The notes below the pieces were generated by a model. The model did no database searches. It worked only from the letters and a program-made list of their open reading frames with translations, and was not told the DNA's origin. The translations under genes and the position numbers were made by a program. This document shows positions 6,124-6,614 of a DNA stretch of 6,614 nt, piece after piece. Position 1 is the stretch's first letter; each line of letters starts with the position of its first letter. This stretch comes from Candidatus Zixiibacteriota bacterium (GTDB lineage Bacteria; Zixibacteria; MSB-5A5; GN15; JAAZOE01): contig JAAZOE010000394.1 in the NCBI GenBank assembly GCA_012797915.1, forward strand, positions 1-6,614, in the 5' to 3' direction.

Positions 6124-6614
6124 ATGAATGAATCGCCCTTTCTGTACATAAAAGGAGCGCGGGAGCACAATCTCAAGGATATCACCGTCAAAATCCCGCG
6201 CAACAAAATGACCGTCATCACCGGCCTGTCGGGATCGGGGAAATCCTCGCTGGCCTTCGACACCATCTATGCCGAGGGACAGCGCCGCTATGTCGAGTCC
6301 CTGTCGGCCTATGCCCGACAGTTTCTGGGGCTGATGGAAAAACCGGATGTCGATTTTATCGAGGGCCTCAGTCCGGCCATATCCATCGAACAGCGGACCT
6401 CGGCCAAGAATCCCCGTTCCACGGTCGGGACCGTCACCGAGATTTACGACTACCTGCGGCTGCTCTATGCCCGCATCGGCATCCCCCACTGTTTCGTCTG
6501 CGGCAAACCGATCACCCAGCAATCGGCCAGCCAGATCGTCGAATCGCTGCTGTCCTTCCCCGAGGGCACCCGCGTGGTCATCCTGGCCCCGCTGGTGCGC
6601 GGGCGCAAGGGGGA
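6124..6614 (+). CDS. uvrA: Excinuclease ABC subunit A (UvrA), N-terminal part (3' end outside window)
   Basis: UvrA is the damage-recognition ATPase of nucleotide excision repair; it works as a dimer that loads UvrB on damaged DNA in the cytoplasm. The first 163 codons are present and about 780 are missing. Visible features are IKGAREHNLKDI (9-20), Walker A GLSGSGKS (34-41), AEGQRRYVESLSAYARQFL (50-68), IEGLSPAISIEQ (79-90) with its Q-loop, NPRSTVGTVTEIYDYLRLL (96-114) and a CxxC pair, C123 and C126. All match family positions closely. The ATG at 6124 places the conserved start at the normal distance, and the upstream in-frame ATG at 6103 meets a stop two codons later. Only a weak purine stretch lies upstream. 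The gene is separated from spoIID by a terminator and is probably transcribed independently. Confidence 0.97.
   Translation, partial: MNESPFLYIKGAREHNLKDITVKIPRNKMTVITGLSGSGKSSLAFDTIYAEGQRRYVESLSAYARQFLGLMEKPDVDFIEGLSPAISIEQRTSAKNPRSTVGTVTEIYDYLRLLYARIGIPHCFVCGKPITQQSASQIVESLLSFPEGTRVVILAPLVRGRKG

Noticed and set aside
5934..6131. A stretch of 65 open codons on the plus strand before uvrA
   Set aside because: The only ATG is near its end (6093), the translation looks like non-coding sequence, and it contains the candidate uvrA promoter. Only the 12-codon part is noted as a possible leader frame.
5899..6522. Minus-strand open frames reaching across the uvrA leader into uvrA
   Set aside because: Most of their length is antisense to conserved uvrA sequence; the part over the intergenic region crosses the terminator and shows no domain.

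Overview
The window is a moderately GC-rich bacterial segment with every gene on the plus strand. It holds two genes cut by the window edges and four complete genes. The lipoprotein signal on the SpoIID-like protein and the anhydro-muropeptide salvage enzymes point to a diderm, non-model bacterium. I cannot place it more precisely; a candidate phylum of the FCB or Desulfobacterota kind is only a guess. No tRNA, rRNA, CRISPR array, insertion sequence or phage feature was seen.

Layout: (1) 1-573 is the C-terminal part of a CstA-family transporter. (2) 664-2256 encodes a membrane sensor with six hydrophobic segments, a GAF domain and a GGDEF domain; its GGDEF domain has an intact GGEEF loop and RxxD inhibitory site but carries Asn where the guanine-contacting Asp is normally found. 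(3) 2288-3274 encodes a NagZ-type GH3 beta-N-acetylglucosaminidase. (4) 3338-4579 encodes anhydro-N-acetylmuramic acid kinase (AnmK). (5) 4583-5863 encodes a SpoIID/LytB-domain lipoprotein. (6) 5864-6123 is a non-coding stretch with a clear intrinsic terminator and candidate promoters. (7) 6124 to the window end is the N-terminal part of UvrA.

The main functional unit is nagZ-anmK-spoIID. SpoIID-family proteins are lytic transglycosylases that act on peptide-free glycan strands and leave 1,6-anhydro-MurNAc ends. NagZ splits GlcNAc from anhydro-MurNAc, and AnmK converts anhydro-MurNAc to MurNAc-6-phosphate. Three steps of one route, from glycan strand to salvageable sugar phosphate, are therefore encoded side by side. 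The amidase, the muropeptide permease (AmpG) and the MurQ etherase the route would also need are not in the window. The terminator after spoIID closes this unit.

The most testable oddity is the D-to-N change in the GGDEF domain. The corresponding position is altered (to Ser) in the Hypr GGDEF enzymes that make cyclic GMP-AMP, so this protein may not be a plain c-di-GMP synthase.
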